From positions 222,225,325 through 222,289,324 of the forward strand of contig NC_057808.1 of NCBI RefSeq assembly GCF_018294505.1: 64,000 nucleotides of DNA, read 5' to 3'. Made by a program: the position numbers and the translations under genes. Shown in pieces: positions 1 through 12,049 of the stretch. The stretch comes from Triticum aestivum. Taxonomy: Eukaryota; Streptophyta; Magnoliopsida; Poales; Poaceae. Numbering within the stretch: the first letter of the stretch is position 1; every line of letters starts with the position of its first letter. The notes below the pieces were generated by a model, which made no database searches, was not told the origin of the DNA, and was given only the letters and a program-made list of their open reading frames with translations.

Positions 1-1657
1 TGTCCTTGTACCCTCGTAGACCAAAAGCGGAAGCGTTTAGTAACGCGGTTGATGTAGTCGAACCGCTTCACGGTCCAACAGATCCAAGTACCAAACGGAC
101 GGCACCTCCGCGATCTGCACATGTTCAGCTCGGTGACGTCCCTCGAACTCTTGATCCAGTTGAGGCCGAGGGAGATTTCCGTCAGCACGACGGCATGGTG
201 ACGGTGATGATGAATTTACCGGCAGGGCTTCGCCTAAGCACTATGACGATATGACCGAGGTGTGTAACTGTGGAGCGGGGCACCGCACACAGCTAAGACA
301 ATTGTCTGTTGTGCCTTTGGGGTGCCCCCTGCCCCCGTATTTAAAGGAGGGGAGGAGGAGGCCGGCCAACAAGGGGCGTGCCAGGGAGAGGGGAGTCCTA
401 CTAGGACTCCAGTCCTAGTAGGATTTGGCCCCACCCTTTTTTCCTTCTACCAGAGGGGGAAAAGGGGAAGGAGAGGGAGTAGGAGAAGGAAAGGGGGGTG
501 GCGCCCCCTTCCCAAGTCCAATTCGGCCTCCTCCCTTGTGGGGGGTGAACCAACCCCTTGTGGGCTGGTTAGCCTCCCTCCTATGGTCCATAAGGCCCAT
601 ACTTTCCCCGGGGGGTTTCGGTAACCCCTCCGGTACTCCGGTATGTACCCGATACACTCCGGAACCTTTCCGGTGTCCGAATACTGCCTTCCAATATATC
701 AATCATTACCTCTCGACCATTTCATGACTCTTCGTCATGTCCATGATCTCATCCGGGACTCCAAACAAAGTTTGGTCATCAAATCACATAACTCATAATA
801 CAAATCATCATCGAACGTTAAGCGTGCAGACCCTACGGGTTCGAGAACTATGTAGACATGACCGAGACACATCTCCGGTTAATAACCAATAGCGGAACCT
901 GGATGCTCATATTGGCTCCTACATATTCTACGAAGATCTTTATCGTTCAAACCGCATAACAACATACGTTGTTCCCTTTGTCATCGGTATGTTACTTGCC
1001 CGAGATTCGATCGTCGGTATCATCATACCTAGTTCAATCTCGTTACCGGCAAGTCTCTTTACTCGTTCCGTAATGCATCATCCCGTGACTAACTCATTAG
1101 TCACATTGCTTGCAAGGCTTATAGTGATGTGCATTACCGAGAGGGCCCAGAGATACCTCTCCGATACACGGAGTGACAAATCCTCTCGATCTATTCCAAC
1201 CCAACAAACACCTTCGGAGACATATATAGAGCATCTTTATAATCACCCAGTAACATTGTGACCTTTGATAGCACACAAGGTGTTCCTTCAGTATTCGGAG
1301 TTGCATAATCTCATAGTTAGAGGAACATGTATAAGTCATGATGAAAGCAATAGCAATAAAACTAAACGATCATTATGCTAAGCTAACGGATGGGTCTTGT
1401 CCATCACATCATTCTATAATGATGTGATACTGTTCATCAAATGACAACACATGTCTATGGTCAGTAAACATAACCATCTTTGATTAACGAGCTAGTCAAG
1501 TAGAGGCATACTAGGGGCACTCTGTTTTGTCTATGTATTCACACATGTACCAAGTTTCCGGTTTAATACAATTCTAGCATGAATAATAAACATTTATCAT
1601 GATATAAGGAAATATAAATAACAACTTTATTATTGCCTCTAGGGCATATTTCCTTTA
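1..1657 (-). repeat. 3' LTR of Copia element X (truncated by window edge)
   Basis: The right end reads, on the minus strand, as an Angela-type LTR start: a GGAAATATGCCCTAGAGGC block directly after a purine-rich tract. The expected TG start has become TA. By alignment to the LTR at 17389-19133, about 86 bp of this copy lie beyond the left edge of the window. Its inner sequence (for example the GGAGTCCTACTAGGACTCC block near 393) matches 17389-19133 closely and matches the LTR at 15500-17231 poorly. It is therefore taken as the partner of the former. Confidence 0.85.
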
Positions 1658-1670
1658 GTCTCCCACTTGC
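1658..1670 (-). other. Polypurine tract of element X
   Basis: On the minus strand this reads GCAAGTGGGAGAC, directly before the LTR. It is the same tract found before the 3' LTR of the intact Angela element at 10322-10334. It would prime plus-strand DNA synthesis during reverse transcription. Confidence 0.75.
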
Positions 1671-3299
1671 ACTAGAGTCAATAATCTAGTTCACATCGCC
1701 ATGTGATTTAACACCAATAGTTCACATCACCATGTGATTAGTTCACATCGCCACGTGACTAATACCCAAAGGGTTTTACTAGAGTCAATAATCTAGTTTA
1801 CATCGCTATGTGATTAACACCCAAACAGTACTAAGGTGTGATCATGTTTTGCTTGTGAGAGAAACTTAGTCAATGGGTCTGTCACATTCAAAGACGTATG
1901 TATTTTGCAAATTTTCTATGTCTACAATGCTCTGCATGGAGCTGCTCTAGCTAATGGCTCCCACTTTCAATATGTATCAGATTGAGACTCAGACTCATCC
2001 GGATCGGTGTAAAAGCTTGCATCAGTGTAACTCTTTATGACGAACTCTTTATCACCTCCATAACCGAGAAATATCTCCTTAGTCTTCTAAGGATAATTTT
2101 GACCGCTGTCAAGTGATCCACTCCTGGTTCAACATCGTACCCCTTGCCAAACTCATGGTAAGGTTCACAATAGGTTTGGTACACAACATAGCATACTTTA
2201 TAGAACCTATGGCTGAGGCATAGGGAATGACTTTCATTCTCTTTCTATTCTCTGCCGTGGTCGTGTTTTGAGTCTTACTCATCTTTACACCTTGCAATAC
2301 AAGTAAGAACTCCTTCTTTGACTGTTCCATTTTGAACTACTTCAAAAATCTTGTCAAGGTATGTACTCATTGAAAAATCTTATCAAGCGTCTTGATCTAT
2401 CTCTATAGATCTTGATGCCCAATATGTAAGCAGCTTCACCGAGGTCTTTCTTTGAAAAACTCCTTTCAAACACTCCTTTATGCTTTCCAGAAAATTCTAC
2501 ATTATTTGCGATCAATAATATGTCATTCACATATACTTATCAGAAAGGCTGTAGTGCTCCCACTCACTTTCTTGTAAATACAGGCTTCATCGCAAGTCTG
2601 TATAAAACTATATGCTTTGATCAACTTATCAAAGCGTATATTCCAACTCCGAGATGCTTGCACCAGTCCATAGATGGATCGCTGGAGTTTGTTAGCACCT
2701 TTAGGATTGACAAAACCTTCTTGTTGCATCATATACAACTCTTCTTTAAGAAATCCATTAAGGAATGTAGTTTTGACATCCATTTGTCAGATTTCATGAA
2801 ATGTGGCAATTGCTAACATGATTCGGACAGACTTAAGCATCGCTACGAGTGAGAAAATCTTATCGTAGTCAACACCTTGAACTTGTCGAAAACCTTTTTG
2901 CGACAATTCGAGCTTTGTAGATAGCAACACTACTATCAGTGTCCGTCTTCCTCTTGAAGATCCATTTATTTTCTATGGCTTGCCGATCATCGGGCAAATC
3001 CACCAAAGTCCACACTTTGTTCTCATACATGGATCATATCTCAGATTTCATGGCCTCAAGCCATTTCGCGAAATCTGAGCTCATCATCGCTTCCTCAAAG
3101 TTCGTAAGTTCATCATGGTCTAGGAACGTGATTTCCAGAACAAGATTACCGTACCACTCTGGTGCGGACCGTACTCTGGTTGACCTACGAGGTTCGGTAG
3201 TAACTTGATCTGAAGTTTCATGATCATCATCATTATCTTCCTCACTAATTGGTGTAGCCATGTAGGAATCACTGGAATTGATTTTTGTGATGAACTACT
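1671..3299 (-). pseudogene. Copia pol remnant: reverse transcriptase and RNase H end
   Basis: Broken minus-strand frames carry Copia pol motifs. Around 2523-2783 there is MDVKTTFLNGFLKEELYMMQ followed by LQRSIYGLVQASRSWNIRFD. Around 3034-3261 there is the linker before RT, with RRSTRVRSAPEWYGN and WLEAMKSEI. RNase H sequence continues to about 1690. Frames are interrupted by stops and frameshifts and the YVDD region is damaged, so no enzyme can be made. The same pol continues at 12050 after the inserted Angela element. Relatives in the window at 8700-10302 and 54209-55730 give the expected order. Confidence 0.85.
3295..3299. repeat. Target-site duplication CTACT, left copy
   Basis: CTACT immediately precedes the TGTTGG start of the Angela element and is repeated at 12045-12049 after its CCCAACA end. 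A 5-bp duplication is normal for Copia integrase. Reading across it joins the two halves of the interrupted pol in register with the homologous copy near 55880. Confidence 0.95.
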
Positions 3300-5009
3300 T
3301 GTTGGAAATATGCCCTAGAGGCAATAATAAATGGTTATTATTATATTTCTTTGTTCATGGTAATTGTCTATTGTTCATGCTATAATTGTATTGTCCGAAA
3401 ATCGTAATACATGTGTGAATACATAGACCACAACGTGTCCCTAGTAAGCCTCTAGTTGACTAGCTCGTTGATCAACAGATAGTCATGGTTTCCTGACTAT
3501 GGACATTGGATGTCATTGATAACGGGATCACATCATTAGGAGAATGATGTGATGGACAAGACCCAATCCTAAGCATAGCATAAAAGATCGTGTAGTTTCG
3601 TTTGCTAGAGCTTTTCCAATGTCAAGTATCTTTTCCTTATACCATGAGATCGTGCAACTCCCGGATACCGTAGGAGTGCTTTGGGTGTGCCAAACGTCAC
3701 AACGTAACTGGGTGACTATAAAGGTGCACTACGGGTATCTCTGAAAGTGTCTGTTGGGTTGGCACGGATCGAGACTGGGATTTGTCACTCCGTGTGATGG
3801 AGAGGTATCTCTGGGCCCACTCGGTAATGCATCATCATAATGAGCTCTATGTGACTAAGGCGTTAGTCACAGGATCATGCATTGCGGTACGAGTAAAGAG
3901 ACTTGCCGGTAACAAGATTGAAAAAGGTATTGGGATACCGACGATCGAATCTCGGGCAAGTAACATACCGATTGACAAAGGGAATTGCATACGGGATTGA
4001 TTGAATCCTCGACATCGTGGTTCATCCGATGAGATCATCGTGGAACATGTGGGAGCCAACATGGGTATCCAGATCCCGCTGTTGGTTATTGACCGGAGAG
4101 GCGTCTCGGTCATGTCTGCATGTCTCCCGAACCCGTAGGGTCTACACACTTAAGGTTCGGTGACGCTAGGGTTGTAGAGATATGTGTATGCGGAAACCCG
4201 AAAGTTGTTCGGAGTCCCGGATGAGATCCCGGATGTCACGAGGAGTTCCGGAATGGTCCGGAGGTGAAGAATTATATATAGGAAGTCAAGTTTCGGCCAC
4301 CGGGAAAGTTTCGGGGGTTACCGGTATTGTACCGGGACCACCGGAAGGGTCCCGGGGGTCCACCGGGTGGGGCCACCTATCCCGGAGGGCCCAGTGGGCT
4401 GAAGTGGGAAGGGAACCAGCCCCTAGTGGGATGGGCGCCCCCCCATGGGCCTCCCCCCATGCGCCTAGGGTTGGAAACCCTAGGGTGGGGGGGCTTCCCA
4501 CTTGCCTTGGGGGGCAAGGCACCCCCATGGCCGCCGCCCCCCACCCTAGATGGGTTTGGCCGGCGCCCCCCCTCCCAGGGGGCCTATATAAAGGGGGGGA
4601 GGGAGGGCAGGTAGATCTCAGCCTCGGGCGCCTCCCTCCTCCCCTGCTACACCTCTCTCTCTCGCAGACGCTTGGCGAAGCCCTGCCGAGATCCCGCTAC
4701 ATCCACCACCACGCCGTTGTGCTGCTGGATCTCCATCAACCCCTCCTTCCCCCTTGCTGGATCAAGAAGGAGGAGACGTCGCTGCACCGTACGTGTGTTG
4801 AACGCGGAGGTGCCGTCCGTTCGGCACTCGGTCATCGGTGATTTGAATCACGACGAGTACGACTCCGTCATCCACGTTCATTGGAACGCTTCCGCTCGCG
4901 ATCTACAAGGGTATGGAGATGCACTCCTTTCCCCTCATTGCTAGTATACTCCATAGATGGATCTTGGTGAACGTAGGAAAATTTTAAAATTATGCTACGA
5001 TTCCCAACA
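3300..5009 (+). repeat. 5' LTR of the Angela element
   Basis: It starts TGTTGGAAAT and ends TACGATTCCCAACA. It is 1710 bp, the same as the 3' copy at 10335-12044. It contains a TATA box (4585-4592) that should start the genomic transcript. Open frames inside it, including one of 219 codons at 4182-4841, have no coding homology and are treated as chance frames in GC-rich LTR sequence. Confidence 0.95.
4585..4592 (+). promoter_or_regulatory. TATA box in the Angela 5' LTR
   Basis: TATATAAA lies in a C/G-rich context about 1285 bp into the LTR. The same box is at 11621-11628 in the 3' LTR at nearly the same offset. Position and conservation fit the core promoter of the element. Confidence 0.7.
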
Positions 5010-5010
5010 G

Positions 5011-5026
5011 TGGCATCATGAGCCAG
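5011..5026 (+). other. Primer-binding site of the Angela element
   Basis: TGGCATCATGAGCCAG starts one base after the LTR. It resembles the initiator-methionine tRNA site TGGTATCAGAGCC seen in the older copies (15486-15498), with two changes and an extra base. It would bind the tRNA primer for minus-strand synthesis. Confidence 0.65.
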
Positions 5027-5980
5027 GCCTATGCGTAGTTACTATGCACGAGTAGACCACAAAGAAGTTGTGGGCGTTGATGTTGCCAATTCTTCTTGCC
5101 GCTACTAGTCGTTTCTTGTTTCGGCGGCATTGTAGGATGAAGCGGCCCGGACCGACCTTACACGTACGCTTACGTGAGACAGGTTCCACCGACTGACATG
5201 CACTAGATGCATAAGGTGGCTAGCGGGTGTCTGTCTCTCCTACTTTAGTCGGAACGGATTCGATGAAAAGGGTCCTTATGAAGGGTAAATAGAAATTGGC
5301 AAATCACGTTGTGGTCATACATAGGTAAGAATCGTTCTTGCTAGAAACCTACAAACCACGTAAAAACTTGCAACAACAATTAGAGGACGTCTAACTTGTT
5401 TTTGCAGCATGTGTTATGTGATGTGATATGGCCAGAAGATGTGATGAATGATATATGTGATGTATGATATTGATCATATTCTTGTAATAGGAATCACGAC
5501 TTGCATGTCGATGAGTATGACAACCGGCAGGAGCCATAGGAGTTGTCTTTATTATTTTGTATGACCTGCGTGTCATTGAATAACGCCATGTAAATTACTT
5601 TACTTTGTTGCTAAACGCGTTAGCCATAGAAGTAGAAGTAATCGTTGGCGTGATGACTTCATGAAGACACAATGATGGAGATCATGATGATGGAGATCAT
5701 GGTGTCATGCCGGTGACGAAGATGATCATGGTGCCCCAAAGATGGAGATCAAAGGAGCATGATGATATTGGCCATATCATGTCACTAGTTGATTGCATGT
5801 GATGTTTATCATGTTTTTGCATCTTATTTGCTTAGAACGACGGTAGTAAGTAAGATGATCCCTTATGATAATTCAAGAAAGTGTTCACCCTAACTGTGCA
5901 CCGTTGCGAAGGTTCGTTGTTTCGAAGCACCACGTGATGATCGGGTGTGATAGATTCTAACGTTCGAATACAACGGGTGT

Positions 5981-6078
5981 TGACGAGCCTAGCATGTACA
6001 GACATGGCCTCGGAACACACGCAATACACTTAGGTTCACTTGACGAGCCTAGCATGTACAGACATGGCCTCGGAACAC
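5981..6078 (+). repeat. Tandem duplication with 60-bp spacing in the leader
   Basis: A block starting TGACGAGCCTAGCATGTACA and running 38 bp occurs at 5981 and again at 6041, identical by eye. The older minus-strand relative (around 14520-14600) has only one copy. The duplication therefore arose in the lineage of this element. Confidence 0.85.
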
Positions 6079-6319
6079 GGAGGACCGAAAGGTCGAGCAT
6101 GAGTCGTGTAGAAGATACGATCAACATGGAGATGTTCACCGATCTTGACTAGTCCGTCTCACGTGATGATCGGACACGGCCTAGTCGAATTCGGATCATG
6201 TTTCACTTAGATGACTAGAGGGATGTCTATCTGAGTGGGAGTTCATTAAATAATTTGATTATATGAACTTAATTATCATGAACTTAGTCTAAATCTTTAC
6301 ACTATGTATTGTAGATCAA

Positions 6320-8995
6320 ATGGCCAACGTTGTCCTCAATTTCAACGCGTTCCTAGAGAAAACCAAACTGAAAGATGATGGCAGCAACTATACGGACTGG
6401 GTCCGGAACCTGAGGATCATCCTCATAGCAGCCAAGAAAGATTATGTCTTAGAAGCACCGCTAGGTGAATCACCAATCCCTGAGAACCAAGACGTTATGA
6501 ACGCTTGGCAGCAGCGTGCTGATGATTACTCCCTCGTTCAGTGCGGCATGCTTTACAGTTTAGAACCGGGTCTCCAAAAGCGTTTTGAGAAACATGGAGC
6601 ATATGAGATGTTCGAGGAGCTGAAACTGGTTTTTCAAGCTCATGCCCGGGTCGAGAGATATGATGTCTCCGACAAGTTCTTCAGCTGTAAAATGGAGGAG
6701 AACAGTTCTGTTAGTGAGCACATACTCAGAATGTCTGGGTTGCACAACCGCTTGTCTCAGCTGGGAGTTAATCTCCCGGATGACGCGGTCATTGACAGAA
6801 TCCTCCAGTCGCTTCCACCAAGCTATAAGAGCTTTGTGATGAACTTCAATATGCAGGGGATGGAAAAGACCATTCCCGAGGTATATTCAATGCTGAAATC
6901 AACTGAGGTAGAGATCAGAAAAGAACATCAAGTGTTGATGGTGAATAAAACCACTAAGTTCAAGAAGGGCAAGGGTAAGAAGAACTTTAAGAAGGACGGC
7001 AAGGGAGTTGCCGCGCCCGGTAAGCCAGTTACCGGGAAGAAGTCAAAGAATGGACCCAAGCCCGAGACTGAGTGCTTTTATTGCAAGGGAAGTGGTCACT
7101 GGAAGCGGAACTGCCCCAAATACTTAGCGGACAAGAAGAAGGCCGGCAACACCCAAGGTATATGTGATATACTAGTAATTGATGTGTACCTTACCAGTAC
7201 TCGTAGTAGCTCCTGGGTATTTGATACCGGTGCGGTTGCTCATATTTGTAACTCAAAACAGGAACTACGGAATAAACGGAGACCGGCGAAGGACGAGGTG
7301 ACGATGCGCGTCGGGAATGGTTCCAAGGTCGATGTGATCGCCGTCGGCACGCTACCTCTGCATCTACCCACGAGATTAGTTTTAAACCTCAATAATTCTT
7401 ATTTAGTGCCAGCTTTGAGCATGAACATTGTATCTGGATATCGTTTAATTCGAGATGGCTACTCATTTAAATCTGAGAATAATGGTTGTTCTATTTATTT
7501 GAGAGATATGTTTTATGGTCATGCCCCGCTGGTTAATGGTTTATTCTTGATGAATCTCGAACGTGATGTTACACATATTCATAGTGTGAATACCAAAAGA
7601 TGTAAAGTTGATAACGATAGTCCCACATACTTGTGGCACTGCCGCCTTGGTCACATTGGTGTCAAGCGCATGAAGAAGCTCCATGCAGATGGACTTTTGG
7701 AGTCTCTTGATTACGAATCATTTGACACGTGCGAACCATGCCTCATGGGTAAGATGACCAAGACTCCGTTCTCCAGAACAATGGAGCGAGCAACCAACTT
7801 ATTGGAAATCATACATACCGATGTGTGCGGTCCAATGAGTGTTGAGGCTCGCGGAGGATATCGTTATGTTCTCACTCTCACTGATGACTTAAGTAGATAT
7901 GGGTATGTCTACCTAATGAAACACAAGTCTGAAACCTTTGAAAAGTTCAAGGAATTTCAGAGTGAGGTTGAGAATCAACGTGACAGGAAAATAAAATTCT
8001 TACGATCAGATCGTGGTGGAGAATATTTAAGTCACGAATTTGGTACACACTTAAGGAAATGTGGAATAGTTTCACAACTCACGCCGCCTGGAACACCTCA
8101 GAGAAACGGTGTGTCTGAACGTCGTAATCGCGCTCTATTGGATATGGTGCGATCTATGATGTCTCTTACCGATTTACCGCTCTCATTTTGGGGCTATGCT
8201 TTAGAGACTGCCGCATTCACTTTAAATAGGGCTCCGTCGAAATCCGTTGAGACGACACCGTATGAATTATGGTTTGGGAAGAAACCTAAGCTGTCATTTC
8301 TAAAAGTTTGGGGATGTGATGCTTATGTCAAGAAACTTCAACCTGAAAAGCTCGAACCCAAGTCGGAGAAATGCGTCTTCATAGGATACCCTAAGGAAAC
8401 CATTGGGTATACCTTCTACCTCAGATCCGAAGGCAAGATCTTCGTTGCCAAGAACGGGTCCTTTCTGGAGAAGGAGTTTCTCTCGAAAGAATTGAGTGGG
8501 AGGAAAGTGGAACTTGATGAGGTGATAGTCACCCCTTCCGAACCGGAAAGTAGCGCAGCGCGGGAAAATGTTCCTGTGGTGCCTACACCGACTGGGGAGG
8601 AAGTTAATGATGATGATCATGAAGCTTCGGATCAAGTTACTACTGAACTTCGTAGGTCCACAAGGACACGTTCCGCACCAGAGTGGTACGGCAACCCTGT
8701 CCTGGAAATCATGTTGTTAGACAACGGTGAACCTTCGAACTATGAAGAAGCGATGGCGGGCCCGGATTCCGACAAATGGCTAGAAGCCATGAAATCCGAG
8801 ATAGGATCCATGTATGAAAACAAAGTATGGACTTTGACTGACTTGCCCGATGATCGGCGAGCCATAGAAAACAAATGGATCTTTAAGAAGAAGACGGACG
8901 CGGATGGTAATGTGACCATCTACAAAGCTCGACTTGCGCTAAGGGTTATCGACAAGTTCAAGGGGTTGACTACGATGAGACTTTCTCACCCGTAG
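6320..8995 (+). pseudogene. Angela gag-pol, first part: gag, protease, integrase, start of RT
   Basis: The 891-codon frame begins MANVVLNFNAFLEKTKL. Gag is followed by a CCHC zinc knuckle (CFYCKGSGHWKRNC, about residue 251). The aspartic protease core reads WVFDTGAVAHIC (about 299). Integrase follows, with a zinc-binding CRLGH...CEPC module (about 440-480) and the catalytic triad in HTDVCGP, SDRGGEY and GVSERRN. The RT linker APEWYGNPVLE precedes the RT. The frame is then lost after YKARL near 8936, where one base is missing compared with other copies, and it ends in an out-of-frame stop at 8995. Gag through integrase looks intact, so a shortened polyprotein could still be made. Confidence 0.92.
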
Positions 8996-9018
8996 CGAAG
9001 CTGAAGTCCGTCCGAATC

Positions 9019-10302
9019 ATGTTAGCAATTGCCGCATACTATGATTATGAGATATGGCAGATGGACGTCAAAACAGCATTCCTTAATGGCTTCCTTAAGG
9101 AAGAGTTGTATATGATGCAGGCGGAAGGTTTTGTCGATCCTAAGAATGCTAACAAAGTATGCAAGCTCCAGCGCTCAATCTATGGGCTGGTGCAAGCATC
9201 TCGGAGTTGGAACATTCGCTTTGATGAGATGATCAAAGCGTTTGGGTTTACACAGACTTATGGAGAAGCCTGTGTTTACAAGAAAGTGAGTGGGAGCTCT
9301 GTAGCATTTCTCTTATTATATGTGGATGACATATTATTAATAGGAAATGATATAGAATTCTTGGAAAGTATAAAGGCCTATTTGAATAAGTGTTTTTCAA
9401 TGAAGGACCTTGGAAAAGCTGCTTATATATTAGGCATCAAGATCTATAGAGATAGATCAAGACGCCTCATTGGTCTTTCACAGAGTACATACCTTGACAA
9501 GATATTGAAGAAGTTCAATATGGATCAGTCCAAGAAGGGGTTCTTTCCTTTATTGCAAGGTGTGCAATTGAGCACGGCTCAATGCCCGACCACGGCAGAA
9601 GATATAGAAAAGATGAGTGTCATCCCCTATGCCTCGGCCATAGGGTCTATTATGTATGCCATGCTGTGTACCAGACCTGATGTAAACCTTGCCGTAAGTT
9701 TGGTAGGAAGGTACCAAAGTAATCCCGGCATGGAACACTGGACAGCGGTCAAGAATATCCTGAAGTACCTGAAAAGGACTAAGGATATGTTTCTCGTTTA
9801 TGGAGGTGACGAAGAGCTCGTCGTAAAGGGTTATGTCGACGCTAGCTTCGACACAGATCTGGATGACTCGAAGTCACAAACCGGATACGTGTATATTTTG
9901 AATGGAGGAGCAGTAAGCTGGTGCAGTTGCAAGTAAAGCGTCGTGGCGGGATCTACATGTGAAGCGGAGTACATGGCGGCCTCGGAGGCAGCACAGGAAG
10001 CAGTCTGGATGAAGGAGTTCATTACCGACCTAGGGGTGATTCCCAATGCGTCGGGCCCGATGACTCTCTTCTGTGACAACACTGGAGCTATTGCACTTGC
10101 GAAGGAGCCCGGGTTTCACAGGAAGACCAGGCATATCAAGCGTCGCTTCAACTCCATTCGTGAAAGTGTTCAAAATGGAGACATAGATATTTGTAAAGTA
10201 CATACGGACCTGAATGTAGCAGATCCGTTGACTAAACCTCTCCCTAGAGCAAAACATGATCAACACCAGGACGCAATGGGTGTTCGATTCATCACAATGT
10301 AA
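9019..10302 (+). pseudogene. Angela gag-pol, second part: RT and RNase H
   Basis: This continues pol in the shifted frame. RT has MDVKTAFLNGFLKEELYMM, SIYGLVQASRSWN and the active-site box LLYVDDILLIGNDI (near 9319). RNase H has DASFDTDLDDSKSQTGYVY and, after an in-frame TAA at 9934-9936, GSTCEAEYMAASEAAQEAVW. The stop lies where the homologous copy at 54243-55367 has glutamine (SSKQSVVAG), so it fits a CAA-to-TAA change. The natural end is at 10300-10302. With a frameshift before it and a stop within it, RT and RNase H cannot be made from one polyprotein. Confidence 0.92.
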
Positions 10303-10321
10303 CTAGATTATTGACTCTAGT

Positions 10322-10334
10322 GCAAGTGGGAGAC
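10322..10334 (+). other. Polypurine tract of the Angela element
   Basis: GCAAGTGGGAGAC directly abuts the TGTTGG start of the 3' LTR. It is the usual plus-strand primer site. Confidence 0.85.
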
Positions 10335-12044
10335 TGTTGGAAATATGCCCTAGAGGCAATAATAAATGGTTATTATTATATTTCTTTGTTCATGGTAATT
10401 GTCTATTGTTCATGCTATAATTGTATTGTCCGGAAATCGTAATACATGTGTGAATACATAGACCACAACGTGTCCCTAGTAAGCCTCTAGTAGACTAGCT
10501 CGTTGATCAACAGATAGTCATGGTTTCCTGACTATGGACATTGGATGTCATTGATAATGGGATCACATCATTAGGAGAATGATGTGATGGACAAGACCCA
10601 ATCCTAAGCATAGCATAAAAGATCGTGTAGTTTCGTTTGCTAGAGCTTTTCCAATGTCAAGTATCTTTTCCTTAGACCATGAGATCGTGAAACTCCCGGA
10701 TACCGTAGGAGTGCTTTGGGTGTGCCAAACGTCACAACGTAACTGGGTGACTATAAAGGTGCACTACGGGTATCTCCGAAAGTGTCTGTTGGGTTGGCAC
10801 GGATCGAGACTGGGATTTGTCACTCCTTGTGACGGAGAGGTATCTCTGGGCCCACTCGGTAATGCATCATCATAATGAGCTCTATGTGACTAAGGCGTTA
10901 GTCACGGGATCATGCATTGCGGTACGAGTAAAGAGACTTGCCGGTAACGAGATTGAACAAGGTATTGGGATACCGACGATCGAATCTCGGGCAAGTAACA
11001 TACCGATTGACAAAGGGAATTGCATACGGGATTGATTGAATCCTCGACATCGTGGTTCATCCGATGAGATCATCGTGGAACATGTGGGAGCCAACATGGG
11101 TATCCAGATCTCGCTGTTGGTTATTGACCGGAGAGGCGTCTCGGTCATGTCTGCATGTCTCCCGAACCCGTAGGGTCTACACACTTAAGGTTCGGTGACC
11201 CTAGGGTTGTAGAGATATGTGTATGCGGAAACCCGAAAGTTGTTCGGAGTCGCGGATGAGATCCCGGATGTCACGAGGAGTTCCGGAATGGTCCGGAGGT
11301 GAAGAATTATATATAGGAAGTCAAGTTTCGGCCACCGGGAAAGTTTTGGGGGTTACCGGTATTGTACCGGGACCACCGGAAGGGTCCCGGGGGTCCACCG
11401 GGTGGGGCCACCTATCCCGGAGGGCCCCGTGGGCTGAAGTGGGAAGGGAACCAGCCCCTAGTGGGCTGGGCGCCCCCCCCTATGGTCCTCCCCCCATGCG
11501 CCTAGGGTTGGAAACCCTAGGGTGGGGGGGCTTCCCACTTGCCTTGGGGGGCAAGGCACCCCCTTGGCCGCCGCCCCCACCCTAGATGGGTTTGGCCGGC
11601 GCCCCCCCTCCCAGGGGGCCTATATAAAGGGGGGAGGGAGGGCAGGTAGATCTCAGCCTTGGGCGCCTCCCTCCTCCCCTGCTACACCTCTCTCTCTCGC
11701 AGACGCTTGGCGAAGCCCTGCCGAGATCCCGCTACATCCACCACCACGCCGTCGTGCTGCTGGATCTCCATCAACCTCTCCTTCCCCCTTGCTGGATCAA
11801 GAAGGAGGAGACGTCCCTGCATCGTACGTGTGTTGAACGCGGAGGTGTCGTCCGTTCGGCACTCGGTCATCGGTGATTTGAATCACGACGAGTACGACTC
11901 CGTCATCCACGTTCATTGGAACGCTTCCGCTCGCGATCTACAAGGGTATGTAGATGCACTCCTTTCCCCTCGTTGCTAGTATACTCCATAGATGGATCTT
12001 GGTGAACGTAGGAAAATTTTAAAATTATGCTACGATTCCCAACA
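10335..12044 (+). repeat. 3' LTR of the Angela element
   Basis: It is 1710 bp, from TGTTGGAAAT to TACGATTCCCAACA, and is followed by CTACT. It is nearly identical to the 5' LTR. Visible differences are scattered point changes, so no large indel separates the pair. Confidence 0.95.
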
Positions 12045-12049
12045 CTACT

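Larger units (their letters stand above)
5010..6319 (+). other. Angela 5' leader
   Basis: This is about 1.3 kb of untranslated leader between the LTR and gag, without a meaningful open frame. It includes purine-rich GATGGAGATCATG repeats near 5668-5760, in the region where packaging and dimer signals are expected in this family. It also holds a duplicated 38-bp block at 5981-6018 and 6041-6078. Confidence 0.7.
3300..12044 (+). mobile_element. Complete Angela/BARE1-type Copia LTR retrotransposon
   Basis: This is an 8745-bp element bounded by TG...CA, with two LTRs of identical length (1710 bp), a primer-binding site, a gag-pol region, a polypurine tract and a perfect 5-bp duplication (CTACT). 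The order gag, protease, integrase, RT, RNase H defines Copia. The LTR start TGTTGGAAATATGCCCTAGA and the gag start MANVVLNFNAFLEKTKL place it in the Angela/BARE1/WIS group of Triticeae. It is inserted in the pol of an older minus-strand relative. By eye the two LTRs differ at roughly two dozen sites, so it is the youngest large element here. A one-base deletion and a stop codon disable pol. Confidence 0.95.

Noticed and set aside
4182..4841. A 219-codon open frame, repeated in part at 11217-11585
   Set aside because: It lies wholly inside the Angela LTR, differs in frame between the two LTRs, and shows no protein motifs. It is a GC-rich chance frame.
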